Positions 1 through 8,765 of a stretch of 64,000 bases of DNA are shown here, piece after piece. Position 1 is the stretch's first letter, and each line of letters starts with the position of its first letter. Source of the stretch: Mycobacterium sp. Root265 (lineage in GTDB: Bacteria > Actinomycetota > Actinomycetes > Mycobacteriales > Mycobacteriaceae); the NCBI RefSeq assembly GCF_001428895.1, contig NZ_LMJA01000010.1:1-64000 (forward strand), written 5' to 3'. The position numbers were made by a program, and so were the translations under genes. The notes below the pieces were generated by a model that ran no database searches, had not been told where the DNA came from, and was given only the letters and a program-made list of their open reading frames with translations.

Positions 1-2
1 AC

Positions 3-98
3 GACAACCCCAAGCCCTACGTCTGGACCAAAACCGCCGACCAAATCCTGGCCAGCATCGCCAACTACTGCACCCGAATTAATGACTCAGGACACTAG
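3..98 (+). CDS. IS630-type transposase, C-terminal end (partial)
   Basis: An open frame enters from the left edge and ends at TAG 96-98. The visible 31 residues include VWTKTADQIL and end in RINDSGH, a tail I recognise from actinobacterial IS630-family DDE transposases; the catalytic part lies outside the window. The stop shares the tetranucleotide CTAG with the stop of the convergent gene at 95-817, so no room is left for a terminal inverted repeat before the neighbour begins. This suggests a truncated or old insertion. The family call rests on a short tail only. Confidence 0.7.
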   Translation, partial: DNPKPYVWTKTADQILASIANYCTRINDSGH

Positions 99-817
99 CG
101 CACCGGCACGGGCTTACCGAACCGGGCCGCCACCCCGGGTGAGAACATCGCCGGCAGTCGGGCACCGGCCGGCCCGGCACCGCTCGCAACGACCAGATCG
201 TCACGCAGATGGTCGATCTCGGCCTCGTACAGCGGCCACTCGGTATGGCCGTTGGGCACCCACCAGGTGCGCCCCGCCTTGCGGGTGTGCGCACCCCACC
301 GCGCGGTCAGCCACACCTGCAGCGGCGTCGGCTGCAGCGGCGCACCGATGGTCACGTTCAGCGTGCTGCGCAATCCCCTTCGCGGCCAACGTCGCACGCT
401 CGCGTAGCTGATCCGGTCACCGGTGCGGGTCACCCGCATCTTGGCCCATGTGTAGGGCACCCCCAGCCCGATCCGCGTCAGCGGCACCACAGCCAGCCGC
501 TGGGTCTCCAGCGAGCGGAACAGCACGCCGTGCCGCCCGGCGTCATCCACCGAGTACAACCGGACGTTGGTCTCGGCGAAGGCGCCGAAATACGGCAGCG
601 GCACCCGGTCCCCCAGTGCGGTGCGGCGCATGACGAACGGGATGAGCCCGACGTAGGTGAAACCGTCGTCGAAGACGTCCGGACGTGTCCCCTCCGGAAA
701 CAGGTGCGCCACGGCATCCGGGCGTACCGGCCAATGCAGGAAGGTCAGATCACCCCAGAACTGGCCGACCAGCACCGGCCGCGGCAGCGGTGGTGCGACG
801 ACGGAAAGACCGGCCAC
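95..817 (-). CDS. DUF2071 (YqjF-like) family protein
   Basis: A 240-residue soluble protein with a GTG start. I recognise the overall DUF2071/YqjF pattern: an N-terminal GQFWGDLTFLHWPV segment, a central YVGLIPFVMR and a YFGAFAETNVRLY block, and a C-terminal stretch ending FSPGVAARFGKP. The family is distantly related to acetoacetate-decarboxylase-like folds and has no firm function, so none is given. No signal peptide or membrane segment is visible. The gene is divergent from the methyltransferase at 845 with 27 bases between starts and overlaps the transposase tail by 4 bases at its 3' end. Confidence 0.75.
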   Translation of the reverse strand: MAGLSVVAPPLPRPVLVGQFWGDLTFLHWPVRPDAVAHLFPEGTRPDVFDDGFTYVGLIPFVMRRTALGDRVPLPYFGAFAETNVRLYSVDDAGRHGVLFRSLETQRLAVVPLTRIGLGVPYTWAKMRVTRTGDRISYASVRRWPRRGLRSTLNVTIGAPLQPTPLQVWLTARWGAHTRKAGRTWWVPNGHTEWPLYEAEIDHLRDDLVVASGAGPAGARLPAMFSPGVAARFGKPVPVR

Positions 818-832
818 TCCGTCATCGTGGCA

Positions 833-838
833 TAGGCT
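833..838 (+). promoter_or_regulatory. -10 element for a leaderless start (TAGGCT)
   Basis: TAGGCT fits the actinobacterial TANNNT -10 and stands 6 bases before the GTG at 845. Transcription would therefore start at or near the start codon, and no Shine-Dalgarno sequence is present. Inferred from spacing only. Confidence 0.5.
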
Positions 839-844
839 GGCCGG

Positions 845-1609
845 GTGTCAATCTGGTCTGCGGGACGGTATGAGGCCGTCGCCCAACGCATCGCGCCCAT
901 CTCCGCCCAGCTGATCGAGACCGTGGACCGGTTGCGCCCGCTCGACGGTGCCGTCGTCGCCGATCTGGCCTGCGGTACCGGTAACGCCGCGCTGGCCGCG
1001 GTCGCGGCGGGCGCGCAGGTGACCGGTGTGGACCTGACCCCCGAGCTGCTGGCCATCGCCGCCGACAAGGCCGGCGGCGACGCGGTGCAGTGGGTCGCCG
1101 CGGACGCTTCGGCCACCGGGTTGCCCGACGCGGGTTTCGATGCGGTGGTGTCCAACATGGGCATCATCTTCGTGGAACCGGTCAGCCAGGTCGCCGAGAT
1201 CGCGCGGCTGCTGCGCCCGGGTGGCTTTCTCGGGTTCTCCACCTGGGTGCGCGACACCGACAATCCGTTCTTCAACCCGATCATCGATGTGCTGGGTACG
1301 CCGCCGGCCGCGCAGTACAGCCCCGACCAGTGGGGCGAACCCGATATCGTCACCACCCGGCTGAGCGATGATTTCGACGAGATCTTCATCGAAAACGGCA
1401 AGCACGCGTGGGAATTCGGCTCGGTGCAGGACGCCGTCGTGTTCGTCACCGATGAGTCCCCGATGCACGTGGACCTGTTCACCCGCTCCGACGAGGAAAC
1501 CTGCGTGCGACTGACCGAGGCGTTCACCGCGGCGTTCGAGCGTTACGCCACCGCCGACGGAGTCACCTTCGACGCGTCCTATGCGGTGGTGGCGGCGCGG
1601 CGCCGCTGA
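845..1609 (+). CDS. class I SAM-dependent methyltransferase
   Basis: A 254-residue protein with a methyltransferase-11 core. Motif I is VADLACGTGNAAL (about residues 38-50), followed by the acidic VTGVDLTPE at the end of strand 2 and a late LLRPGGFLGFSTW post-motif. The substrate is not evident; the architecture is that of a free-standing small-molecule or lipid methyltransferase. The GTG start is supported by a -10 at 833-838. The stop TGA (1607-1609) abuts the convergent gene's stop with no spacer, forming the palindrome TGATCA. Confidence 0.85.
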   Translation: MSIWSAGRYEAVAQRIAPISAQLIETVDRLRPLDGAVVADLACGTGNAALAAVAAGAQVTGVDLTPELLAIAADKAGGDAVQWVAADASATGLPDAGFDAVVSNMGIIFVEPVSQVAEIARLLRPGGFLGFSTWVRDTDNPFFNPIIDVLGTPPAAQYSPDQWGEPDIVTTRLSDDFDEIFIENGKHAWEFGSVQDAVVFVTDESPMHVDLFTRSDEETCVRLTEAFTAAFERYATADGVTFDASYAVVAARRR

Positions 1610-3082
1610 TCACTGCGCCTGATAAAGGATCCCGCGACCGATCGCGTCGCGGACCTCGGGCAGCGCCGCCTCGGCGAGCGCGTCGGCGTCCACGCCGTGG
1701 TGCGCGGCGAGCAGGGCGATGAGGGTGCCCAACGGCACTTCCCCGCGGCAGCCCGCCAGCAGTGCGCTGAGCACCTCGTCGACACCGATCACCGCGCCGG
1801 GCCCACCCGGTCGCCGCACCGCGGCGCCGACCTGCTGCCAGCCCTCGGGCCCCGGCAGGGACTGCTGCTCCAAAAAGACCGGCGCCGTGGACAACCGTGC
1901 CGCCAGCAGGGCCTCGTCGCCGGTGTCGCGTAGGTAGTCGCGGCGGGCGAAGAAGGCCTCCACCTCGGTGCCGGTGACGAGTTCGTCTGCACCGGTGATC
2001 TCTTCGAGGATCTGCTCGGGCGCCTCGCCGTCGCGGGGCCTCCGCAGCGAGATCAGGCCCATGCCGATCCCGGTGATGCCCTGTTCGGCGAACCAGTCCA
2101 GCCAGGCACCGCCGCGCCGGGCCGTCTGGTCCGGGCTCTCCCCGGCATCGGCCAGCCACAGCGACACGTAACTCACCGGGTCGGCCAGCTCGCGCTGCAC
2201 CACCCAGGCGTGCAGGCCGGTGTCCGCCAGCCAGTCCCGCACACGGTCGCGCCAATCACCCTCGCGGACAATCCAGTTCGCCATGATCTGAGCCGTGCCA
2301 CCGGGGTTGAGGTAGTCACCGACCTGTTCGATCAGACTGCGACACAAACCGTCCCCGGCCACACCGGAATCGCGGTAGATGTAGTCGCTGACACCGGAGC
2401 CGATCACGAACGGCGGGTTGGACACGATGAGGTCGAAACGCTCCCCCGCCACCGGCTCGAACAGACTGCCGGACCGTAGATCCCAGGACATCCCGTTGAG
2501 GCGTGCGGTGGCCGCGGCCAGCTTCAGCGCCCGCTCGTTGGTATCGGTGCCGACGATCTCGTCGCAGTGCCCGTCCAGGTGCAGGGCCTGAATTCCGCAG
2601 CCGGTGCCCAGATCCAGGGCGCGGCGCACCGGCGTGCGGATGACGGCGCGGGCCAGCGACATCGAGGCGCCGCCGATCCCGAGCACGTGGTCGCGCCGCA
2701 GCGGTGCGCCGCGCAGGGCGGCGTCCTGATCGGAGACGACCAGGAAGTCGCGGGCGCCGTCGGAATGCGGGCGGATGTCCAGTGCCGCCCGCACGGTGCC
2801 GTCGGCCACCTCCAGCACGCCACCGGCCACCAACGCGTCCAGCGGTACCCGGGTGAAGACCTCGTGCAGATGCCCCCGGGGCACCTCGGCGCCGAGCAGG
2901 AACAGCCGCACCAGCGTCGACAACGGGTCCGCCGCGGTCGCCCGCAACGCCGGCCACCACACACCCCGGCCCAGAGCGGCGTGCACGTCGGCGCCGAGTA
3001 GTTCGGCGACACCGTCCACGGTGTAACCGGCCGCCCGCAGATCGGCGCCCAGGGCGTCGAGCACCACCGGGCCGAGGGTCAA
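1610..3082 (-). CDS. class I methyltransferase, N5-glutamine-methylase-like, with N-terminal extra domain
   Basis: About 490 residues. The N-terminal third (residues 1-150) resembles the DUF7059-type domain found before such methylases in actinobacteria (from memory). The methyltransferase core has ALDLGTGCGIQALHL as motif I and FDLIVSNPPFVIG as the catalytic NPPF motif, typical of enzymes that methylate amide or exocyclic nitrogens. Target unknown. The open frame continues upstream to about 3871, but that part overlaps the SRAP gene in another frame. The start chosen is TTG at 3082, which overlaps the SRAP stop as TTGA and implies translational coupling. Confidence 0.75.
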   Translation of the reverse strand: MTLGPVVLDALGADLRAAGYTVDGVAELLGADVHAALGRGVWWPALRATAADPLSTLVRLFLLGAEVPRGHLHEVFTRVPLDALVAGGVLEVADGTVRAALDIRPHSDGARDFLVVSDQDAALRGAPLRRDHVLGIGGASMSLARAVIRTPVRRALDLGTGCGIQALHLDGHCDEIVGTDTNERALKLAAATARLNGMSWDLRSGSLFEPVAGERFDLIVSNPPFVIGSGVSDYIYRDSGVAGDGLCRSLIEQVGDYLNPGGTAQIMANWIVREGDWRDRVRDWLADTGLHAWVVQRELADPVSYVSLWLADAGESPDQTARRGGAWLDWFAEQGITGIGMGLISLRRPRDGEAPEQILEEITGADELVTGTEVEAFFARRDYLRDTGDEALLAARLSTAPVFLEQQSLPGPEGWQQVGAAVRRPGGPGAVIGVDEVLSALLAGCRGEVPLGTLIALLAAHHGVDADALAEAALPEVRDAIGRGILYQAQ

Positions 3083-3873
3083 AACAGTCCCGCTTCGGGC
3101 TCGACAGCCTCGATCAGTTCCGGGCCGTTGTTGCGGACGCTGTTCACCAACCGCGACACCTCCCGGATCTCGATGCGGTCCAGATCGCCGTGCCCGCGCA
3201 ACAGGCCCTCGTCGATCGGGGCATCGGGATCCAGCCAACGGTCCCAGTCCGGCGCGCTGATGGTCAGTGGCATCCGGTCGTGGATATCGGAGAGCTGCGC
3301 GGCCGAGTCGGTGGTGATGATGGTGCAGCTCACCAGCGGCGGCACGTCCTTGTCGGAGTCCTTGGGCCGCCAGGTGGACCACAGCCCCGCCATGAACAGC
3401 GGCTCGCCGTCGGCGGCGAACATGTAGAACGGCGTCTTGGACGCCTTCTTGCCGTCCCCGGCGGGGTGGGGCTTCCACTCGTACCAGCCGTCCATCGGGA
3501 CCAGGCACCGCTTGCTCTTGGCCGACCCTCGGAACGCCGGTGAGGTGGTCAGCGTCTCGGAGCGCGCGTTGATCAGCAGCGGGCCCTTCTTGGTGTCGGG
3601 GCCGCCGTCCTCGCCGGTCTTGACCCAGGGCGGAATCAGGCCCCAGCGCATCGAACGGAGCCGGCGCGTCGCCTCGCCATCGGGTTCGCCCTGGGGCGAG
3701 CGAAGCGACGGGGAGGAATGATCGTGCCGTCTGACCACGGTGCTGATGGTCGTGGTCGGCGCCACGTTGAAGTTGGGTCCGCCGTCCTTGACCGCCTCGA
3801 CGGTCTCGTCGAGCGCCTTGATCTTCTCCGCCAACAACGCCGGGTCGGTGGTCACCGCAAATCGCCCACACAT
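3079..3873 (-). CDS. SRAP (HMCES/YedK) abasic-site DNA-protein crosslink protein
   Basis: 264 residues. SRAP proteins bind abasic sites in single-stranded DNA through the N-terminal cysteine and shield them. The expected residues are present: Cys2 (MCGRF), Asn102 and Arg104 in LINARSET, Glu132 in GWYEW, and His198 in IHDRMP. The ATG at 3873 is required so that Cys2 follows the removed methionine. Residues about 53-61 (SSPSLRSPQ) are encoded by a copy of a short intergenic repeat and look like an in-frame insertion; the homologue I remember from M. tuberculosis lacks them. The gene is divergent from aroA with 19 bases between starts. Confidence 0.9.
   Translation of the reverse strand: MCGRFAVTTDPALLAEKIKALDETVEAVKDGGPNFNVAPTTTISTVVRRHDHSSPSLRSPQGEPDGEATRRLRSMRWGLIPPWVKTGEDGGPDTKKGPLLINARSETLTTSPAFRGSAKSKRCLVPMDGWYEWKPHPAGDGKKASKTPFYMFAADGEPLFMAGLWSTWRPKDSDKDVPPLVSCTIITTDSAAQLSDIHDRMPLTISAPDWDRWLDPDAPIDEGLLRGHGDLDRIEIREVSRLVNSVRNNGPELIEAVEPEAGLF
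3691..3714 (-). repeat. short interspersed repeat, copy inside the SRAP gene
   Basis: The minus-strand sequence TCCCCGTCGCTTCGCTCGCC followed by CCAG (24 bases) is identical to the two units at 18728-18751 and 18758-18781. Here it lies in the SRAP reading frame and codes for SPSLRSPQ without breaking it. Confidence 0.85.
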
Positions 3874-3892
3874 ACCAGGCAGGATAGAGGCC

Positions 3893-5167
3893 GTGAACAA
3901 CTGGCCGGCACCCACGACGACCGGACCCGTGAACGCCACGGTGGCGGTACCCGGGTCGAAATCGCTGACCAACCGCGCTCTGGTGCTGGCCGCGCTGGCC
4001 ACCACCCAGGGGACGACCACCATCAGCGGCGCATTGCGCAGCCGCGACACCGACCTGATGATCGATGCGGTCCGGGCGCTCGGGGTGAGCGTGACCGGTG
4101 ACGGCACCGAGTTGACCGCCGGCGGCGCCATCTCCCCGGCCGCGGGCACCCGCATCGACTGCGGGCTGGCCGGCACCGTGCTGCGGTTCCTGCCCGCCGT
4201 CGCCGCGCTGAGCACCGGCACCGTCGTCTTCGACGGCGACGAGCAGGCCCGGGCCCGCCCGATCGCCCCGCTGCTCGACGCGCTGCGCGGCCTCGGGGTC
4301 CGCATCGACGGCGACGGGTTGCCGTTCGAGGTGCGCGGTGACGGTTCGGTGCCCGGCGGTGAGGTCCGCATCGACGCGTCGGCGTCATCGCAGTTCGTCT
4401 CGGGACTGTTGTTGGCCGGGACCGCCTTCCGTGACGGTCTGAGCGTCGTGCACACCGGCGAGTCGGTGCCGTCGGCGCCGCATGTGGCGATGACGGTGTC
4501 GATGCTGCGCAGCGCCGGTGTCACCGTCGACGACAGCACGCCCAACCGCTGGCGGGTCGCCCCGGGCGTTGTCGCCGCCCGGCACTGGGACATCGAACCC
4601 GACCTGTCCAACGCGGTGCCGTTCCTGGCGGCCGCCGCCGTCACCGCGGGCACCGTGCGGATCAGCCGCTGGCCCGCGAACAGCATCCAGCCCTCAGGGG
4701 CGATCCTGGATCTGCTGTCCCGGGTGAATATCGTTGCCGAGCACACCGATTCGTACCTGCAGGTGCAGGGCGCACCGAGTTACGGCGGCATCGACATCGA
4801 CCTGCATGATATCGGCGAGCTGGCCCCGGCGGTCGCCGCGCTGGCCGCGCTCGCCACTGCCGGTTCGGTGTCCACGCTGCGCGGTATCGCCCACCTGCGC
4901 GGTCACGAGACCGATCGGCTGGCGGCGCTGAGCGCCGAGATCAACGGACTGGGCGGGCAGTGCGTGGAGACGCCGGACGGTCTGCAGATCACCGCGACAC
5001 CGTTGCACGCCGGGGTGTGGCGGTCCTACGCCGATCACCGGATGGCCACCGCCGGCGCGATCGTGGGGCTGCGGGTCGCCGGTGTGGAAGTCGAGGACAT
5101 CGCGACGACGTCCAAGACACTGCCCGACTTCCCGGGGATGTGGACCGACATGCTGGGCACGATTTGA
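3893..5167 (+). CDS. aroA: 3-phosphoshikimate 1-carboxyvinyltransferase (EPSP synthase)
   Basis: A 424-residue EPSP synthase, which joins shikimate-3-phosphate and phosphoenolpyruvate in the aromatic amino-acid pathway. Visible family signatures are [15 protein letters not shown] near the N-terminus (phosphate and PEP contacts), [22 protein letters not shown], the substrate loop [12 protein letters not shown] and the late [11 protein letters not shown]. The length is normal. The GTG at 3893 is chosen because it gives the expected N-terminus; the frame is open upstream but lies opposite the SRAP gene. The stop overlaps the rsgA start as TTGA. Confidence 0.97.
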   Translation: MNNWPAPTTTGPVNATVAVPGSKSLTNRALVLAALATTQGTTTISGALRSRDTDLMIDAVRALGVSVTGDGTELTAGGAISPAAGTRIDCGLAGTVLRFLPAVAALSTGTVVFDGDEQARARPIAPLLDALRGLGVRIDGDGLPFEVRGDGSVPGGEVRIDASASSQFVSGLLLAGTAFRDGLSVVHTGESVPSAPHVAMTVSMLRSAGVTVDDSTPNRWRVAPGVVAARHWDIEPDLSNAVPFLAAAAVTAGTVRISRWPANSIQPSGAILDLLSRVNIVAEHTDSYLQVQGAPSYGGIDIDLHDIGELAPAVAALAALATAGSVSTLRGIAHLRGHETDRLAALSAEINGLGGQCVETPDGLQITATPLHAGVWRSYADHRMATAGAIVGLRVAGVEVEDIATTSKTLPDFPGMWTDMLGTI

Positions 5168-6150
5168 AATCTCGCGAGTACGACGAGTCCGATGTCCGGG
5201 TCCGCCCGGGCAAGGGGTCGCGTCCGCGCACCAAGACCCGGCCCGACCATGCCGACGCGGCCGAGGCGATGGTCGTCACCGTGGACCGCGGCCGGTGGGG
5301 CTGCGCGCTGGGCGGCGACCCGGAACGCCATGTGACGGCGATGCGCGCCCGGGAGCTGGGCCGCACCCCCATCGTCGTCGGCGACGAGGTGAGCATCGTC
5401 GGTGATCTGTCCGGCAAGCCGGACACCCTGGCCCGCATCGTGCGCCGCGGCGAGCGCCGAACGGTGTTGCGCCGCACCGCCGATGACACCGACCCCGCCG
5501 AGCGGGTGGTGGTGGCCAACGCCGATCAACTGTTGATCGTGGTGGCGCTGGCCGATCCGCCGCCGCGCACCGGGTTCGTGGAGCGAGCGCTGATCGCCGC
5601 GTACACCGGTGGGCTGGCACCGATCCTGTGCCTGACGAAATCCGATCTGGCCGACCCGGAACCGTTCGCGGCGCAGTTCGCCGACCTGGATCTCCAGGTG
5701 GTGACGGCCGGGCGCGACGACCCGCTCGACGTGGTGGCGCCGTTGCTGACCGGGAAAGTGACCGTGCTGCTGGGGCATTCCGGGGTGGGTAAGTCCACCC
5801 TGGTGAATCGTCTTGTGCCCGCGGCGGAACGGGCCACCGGGGACGTGTCCGGTGTCGGCAAGGGCAAGCACACGTCGAGCCAGTCGGTGGCGTTACCGCT
5901 GCTGGAATCCGGCTGGGTGATCGACACGCCGGGCATCCGGTCGTTCGGCCTGGCCCATGTCAGCGCCGATGACGTGGTGCAGGCCTTCTCCGATCTGGCC
6001 GAGGCCGTCGACGAATGTCCGCGCGGCTGTGGGCATCTGGGCCCGCCGGCCGATCCGGAATGCGCGCTGGACACGTTGACCGGGCCCGCCGCGGGACGTG
6101 TCGCCGCGGCCCGGCTGCTGCTCGCCACCCTCAACGAGGCCGGTTATTGA
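5164..6150 (+). CDS. rsgA: ribosome small-subunit-dependent GTPase RsgA
   Basis: A 328-residue circularly permuted GTPase that acts in late 30S subunit maturation. Order of elements: an OB-fold part (about 30-100), then G4 CLTKSDL, G1 [10 protein letters not shown] and G3 [10 protein letters not shown], ending with a C-terminal zinc-knuckle region with CPRGCGH and a later Cys. The start is taken as the TTG at 5164 that overlaps the aroA stop (TTGA), because the protein then begins just before the conserved [11 protein letters not shown]. It forms a two-gene operon with aroA. A strong hairpin follows at 6174. Confidence 0.95.
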   Translation: MKSREYDESDVRVRPGKGSRPRTKTRPDHADAAEAMVVTVDRGRWGCALGGDPERHVTAMRARELGRTPIVVGDEVSIVGDLSGKPDTLARIVRRGERRTVLRRTADDTDPAERVVVANADQLLIVVALADPPPRTGFVERALIAAYTGGLAPILCLTKSDLADPEPFAAQFADLDLQVVTAGRDDPLDVVAPLLTGKVTVLLGHSGVGKSTLVNRLVPAAERATGDVSGVGKGKHTSSQSVALPLLESGWVIDTPGIRSFGLAHVSADDVVQAFSDLAEAVDECPRGCGHLGPPADPECALDTLTGPAAGRVAAARLLLATLNEAGY

Positions 6151-6173
6151 TCGCGAGGGTGCGTAAACGCCGA

Positions 6174-6215
6174 ACCGCGAGCGGCATGTCTGGAACAGAC
6201 ACGCACGCTCGCGGT
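6174..6215. terminator. nested perfect inverted repeat between convergent rsgA and desaturase genes
   Basis: Outer arms ACCGCGAGCG (6174-6183) and CGCTCGCGGT (6206-6215) and inner arms TGTCTG (6187-6192) and CAGACA (6196-6201) are both perfect, with a 3-base loop. The site lies between two convergent stops, so a bidirectional terminator is likely. No T-run follows, as is common in mycobacteria. Confidence 0.6.
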
Positions 6216-6228
6216 AAGGGTAGATAAT

Positions 6229-7476
6229 TTATGCGGCGATCTTGCCCTGCCGCCAGCCCCGCACGGTGGCGATCGCGGTCTTCAGACCGCGGCGCTTACC
6301 GGTGGCGGGATCGGTGACACCGAAACCTTCCAACTCGTCGAACATCCGCTCGCTGCGGGTCTCCGGCGCGTTGTCGCGGGTGTCGGTGAGGAACTTGTCC
6401 GGCAGCGACAGCTTGGCGATGGTGCGCCAACTCTTGCCGTACTGCACGAGGAACGGCCCCGTGGTGTAGGGCAGGTCGTACTTGTCGCACAGCGCGCGCA
6501 CCTTGATCGAGATGTCTCGGTACCGGTTGCTCGGCAGGTCCGGGAACAGGTGGTGCTCGATCTGGTAGGACAGGTTGCCGCTCATGAAGTCCAGCACCCG
6601 GCCGCCACTGATGTTGGCGCTGCCCAGCATCTGGCGCAGGTACCACTGGCCGCGGCTTTCGCCGACCATGTCGGTCTTGGTGAATTTCTCTGCGCCGTCC
6701 GGGAAATGGCCGCAGAAGATGATCGCGTTGGTCCAGATGTTGCGGATGATGTTGGCCACGACGTTGGCCTTCAACGTGGACTTGTAGGTTGCTCCCGGCG
6801 ACAGCGAGGTCAGCGCGGGCCACAGCACGTAGTCCTTGGCCACCTGGTGGCCGGCCTTCACACCGAACTCTTTGACCCGGACCATCGTCGCCTTGCGGTC
6901 GTCGCGGCCCATGAAGATCTTGCCGAGCTCCAGGTGCTGCAGACCGATACCCCACTCGAACAGCACCGCGAGCATGGTGTTGTAGAACAGGTTTCCCAGG
7001 TTCATCGGCTTCCACCGCGCGTCGCGGGTAACCCGGATGACGCCGTAGCCCACATCGTCGTCCATGCCAAGAATGTTGGTGTACTTGTGGTGCATGAAGT
7101 TGTGGGTGAAACGCCAGTGCTTCGATGCCCCGGTGGTATCCCACTCCCAGGTCGAGGAGTGGATCTCGGGATCGTTCATCCAATCCCACTGACCGTGCAT
7201 GACGTTGTGGCTGATCTCCATGTTCTCGATGATCTTGGCCACGCCCAGGGTCGACGCCCCCGCCCACCAGGCGGCCCGGTTCGAGCTTCCGGCAAGGAGC
7301 AGGCGGCCTGCGATCTCCAGCGCACGCTGACCCGCGATCGTCCGGCGGATGTAGCGCGCATCGTTGGCGCCCCGCGAATCTTCGATGTCCTGACGGATCG
7401 CGTCGAGCTCAGCACCCAGCGTTTCGATGTCCGCATCGGTGAGATGCGTGAACGCCGGTACGTCGGTAATAGCCAC
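6229..7476 (-). CDS. desA3: membrane fatty acid (acyl-CoA) desaturase, DesA3-like
   Basis: A 415-residue integral membrane diiron desaturase. The three histidine clusters are present: HNVMH (90-94), HNFMHH (125-130) and QIEHH (about 313-317). In mycobacteria this enzyme introduces the stearoyl-CoA delta-9 double bond and takes electrons from the reductase encoded by the gene just upstream (family knowledge). The GTG start at 7476 has a strong Shine-Dalgarno AAGGAGG at 7485-7491. The 68-base gap to the reductase gene holds a pair of TACG-N4-CGTA palindromes, so the desaturase probably has its own regulated promoter besides read-through. Confidence 0.9.
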   Translation of the reverse strand: MAITDVPAFTHLTDADIETLGAELDAIRQDIEDSRGANDARYIRRTIAGQRALEIAGRLLLAGSSNRAAWWAGASTLGVAKIIENMEISHNVMHGQWDWMNDPEIHSSTWEWDTTGASKHWRFTHNFMHHKYTNILGMDDDVGYGVIRVTRDARWKPMNLGNLFYNTMLAVLFEWGIGLQHLELGKIFMGRDDRKATMVRVKEFGVKAGHQVAKDYVLWPALTSLSPGATYKSTLKANVVANIIRNIWTNAIIFCGHFPDGAEKFTKTDMVGESRGQWYLRQMLGSANISGGRVLDFMSGNLSYQIEHHLFPDLPSNRYRDISIKVRALCDKYDLPYTTGPFLVQYGKSWRTIAKLSLPDKFLTDTRDNAPETRSERMFDELEGFGVTDPATGKRRGLKTAIATVRGWRQGKIAA

Positions 7477-7498
7477 TTATCGGCCCTCCTTCCGTTCC

Positions 7499-7525
7499 TA
7501 CGATACCGTAACCTACGCAACCGTA
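7499..7525. promoter_or_regulatory. tandem TACG-N4-CGTA operator pair before the desaturase gene
   Basis: TACGATACCGTA (7499-7510) and TACGCAACCGTA (7514-7525) begin 15 bases apart; an overlapping longer palindrome is GTAACCTACG/CGTAGGTTAC at 7508-7531. The same pair with the same 15-base pitch precedes the reductase gene (8706-8732). Probable binding site for a dimeric regulator of TetR type; the regulator is not identified. Confidence 0.6.
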
Positions 7526-7544
7526 GGTTACCTGCCAGTAAAGT

Positions 7545-8699
7545 CTATGCGTCCAGCTTGCAGTCGCCGGATGCCGCGGAGATGCAGGTCTGCACCCTGG
7601 TCCCCGGTTCGTGCTCGACGCCGGTCCGCAGGTCCCGCACGTGCCCCTCGACCAGACCCACCACACACGACTGGCAGATACCCATCCGGCAGCCGAACGG
7701 CATCTGGATGCCCGCGCCCTCGCCGGCTTCCATCAGCGATGTCGCGGCGTCGGCCGCCACGCTCTTGCCGCTGCGCTCGAAGGTGACGGTGCCGCCGGTG
7801 CCGTGCGGTGCGGCGCGGGTGACCGCGAAACGCTCCAGGTGCAGATGGGTGGGCAGACCCGCCTCGGCCCAGACCCGCTCGGCGTCGTTGAGCATGGCCT
7901 CCGGGCCGCACGCCCAGGCCTGGCGGTCACGCCAGTCGGGCACCACCTCGTCCAGGCGGGACAGATCCAGCCTGCCCTGGGTGCGCGTGGTACGCAGTTC
8001 CATCCGGTAGCCCGGGTGGGCGTCGTGCAGTTGCTTGAGCTCGTCGGCGAACATCACGTCGGCCTCGGTGGGCGCGGAGTGCACGTGCACGATGTCGGTG
8101 ATCTGGTCGTGGCGCTGCAGGGTGCGCAGCATCGACATGACCGGGGTGATGCCCGACCCCGCGGTCAGGAACAGCACCGAAGCCGGCGCCGGGTCGGGCA
8201 TGACGAAGTTGCCCTGCGGTGCGGCCAGCCGCACGATCGTGCCGGGCTCCACGCCACCGACCAGGTGGGTGGACAGGAAGCCTTCCGGCATGGCCTTCAC
8301 GGTGATGGTGATGGTGCGCGCCCCGCGCTTGTCCTGACCCCCGCGCAGCGGGGTCGAGGTCAGCGAATAGGAACGCCAGCGCCAGCGGCCGTCGACCAGC
8401 AGGCCGATACCGACGTACTGGCCGGGCTCGTAGTCCAGCGAGAAGCCCCAGCCCGGCTTGATGACCAGCGTCGCCGAGTCCTCGGTCTCGCGGCGCACCT
8501 CGATGACCCGGCCACGCAGTTCGCGTGCCGACCACAGCGGGTTGGCGAGCTTGAGGTAGTCGTCCGGCAGCAGCGGCGTCGTGATGCGGCCGGCGATGGT
8601 GCGCAGCGCATGCCAACCGCGGTGACGATCGGCCCCCGCGATGGTGGGGCGGACGGTGTCGGCAACTTTCGCCGAGACCTTTATTTCACTCTTGGCCAC
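7545..8699 (-). CDS. ferredoxin-type reductase (FNR-like flavoprotein with C-terminal 2Fe-2S domain), desaturase partner
   Basis: 384 residues in three parts: an FAD domain with [11 protein letters not shown] (flavin-binding RxYS), an NAD(P)H domain with [14 protein letters not shown], and a C-terminal plant-type ferredoxin domain with CRMGICQSC and a distal Cys in TRVQTCIS. This is the known electron donor type for the DesA3 desaturase (Rv3230c family, from memory). The GTG start at 8699 has no ribosome-binding site; a TACCGT -10 sits 7 bases upstream, overlapped by a palindromic operator, so the mRNA is probably leaderless and directly repressible. Confidence 0.9.
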   Translation of the reverse strand: MAKSEIKVSAKVADTVRPTIAGADRHRGWHALRTIAGRITTPLLPDDYLKLANPLWSARELRGRVIEVRRETEDSATLVIKPGWGFSLDYEPGQYVGIGLLVDGRWRWRSYSLTSTPLRGGQDKRGARTITITVKAMPEGFLSTHLVGGVEPGTIVRLAAPQGNFVMPDPAPASVLFLTAGSGITPVMSMLRTLQRHDQITDIVHVHSAPTEADVMFADELKQLHDAHPGYRMELRTTRTQGRLDLSRLDEVVPDWRDRQAWACGPEAMLNDAERVWAEAGLPTHLHLERFAVTRAAPHGTGGTVTFERSGKSVAADAATSLMEAGEGAGIQMPFGCRMGICQSCVVGLVEGHVRDLRTGVEHEPGTRVQTCISAASGDCKLDA

Positions 8700-8705
8700 G
8701 CAACC

Positions 8706-8732
8706 TACGGTACCGTAACTTACGCATGCGTA
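8706..8732. promoter_or_regulatory. tandem TACG-N4-CGTA operator pair over the reductase promoter
   Basis: TACGGTACCGTA (8706-8717) and TACGCATGCGTA (8721-8732) are two perfect 12-base palindromes spaced as at 7499-7525. The first contains the minus-strand -10 TACCGT (8707-8712). A 16-base segment, TACCGTAACTTACGCA at 8711-8726, matches 7504-7519 at 15 positions. Confidence 0.65.
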
Positions 8733-8765
8733 GTGAATTTATGCCCAGGTTGGATGCGACTTACG

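Noticed and set aside
3083-3871. N-terminal extension of the methyltransferase frame
   Set aside because: The frame is open, but this segment is a shadow of the SRAP gene; the conserved protein begins at the TTG overlapping the SRAP stop.
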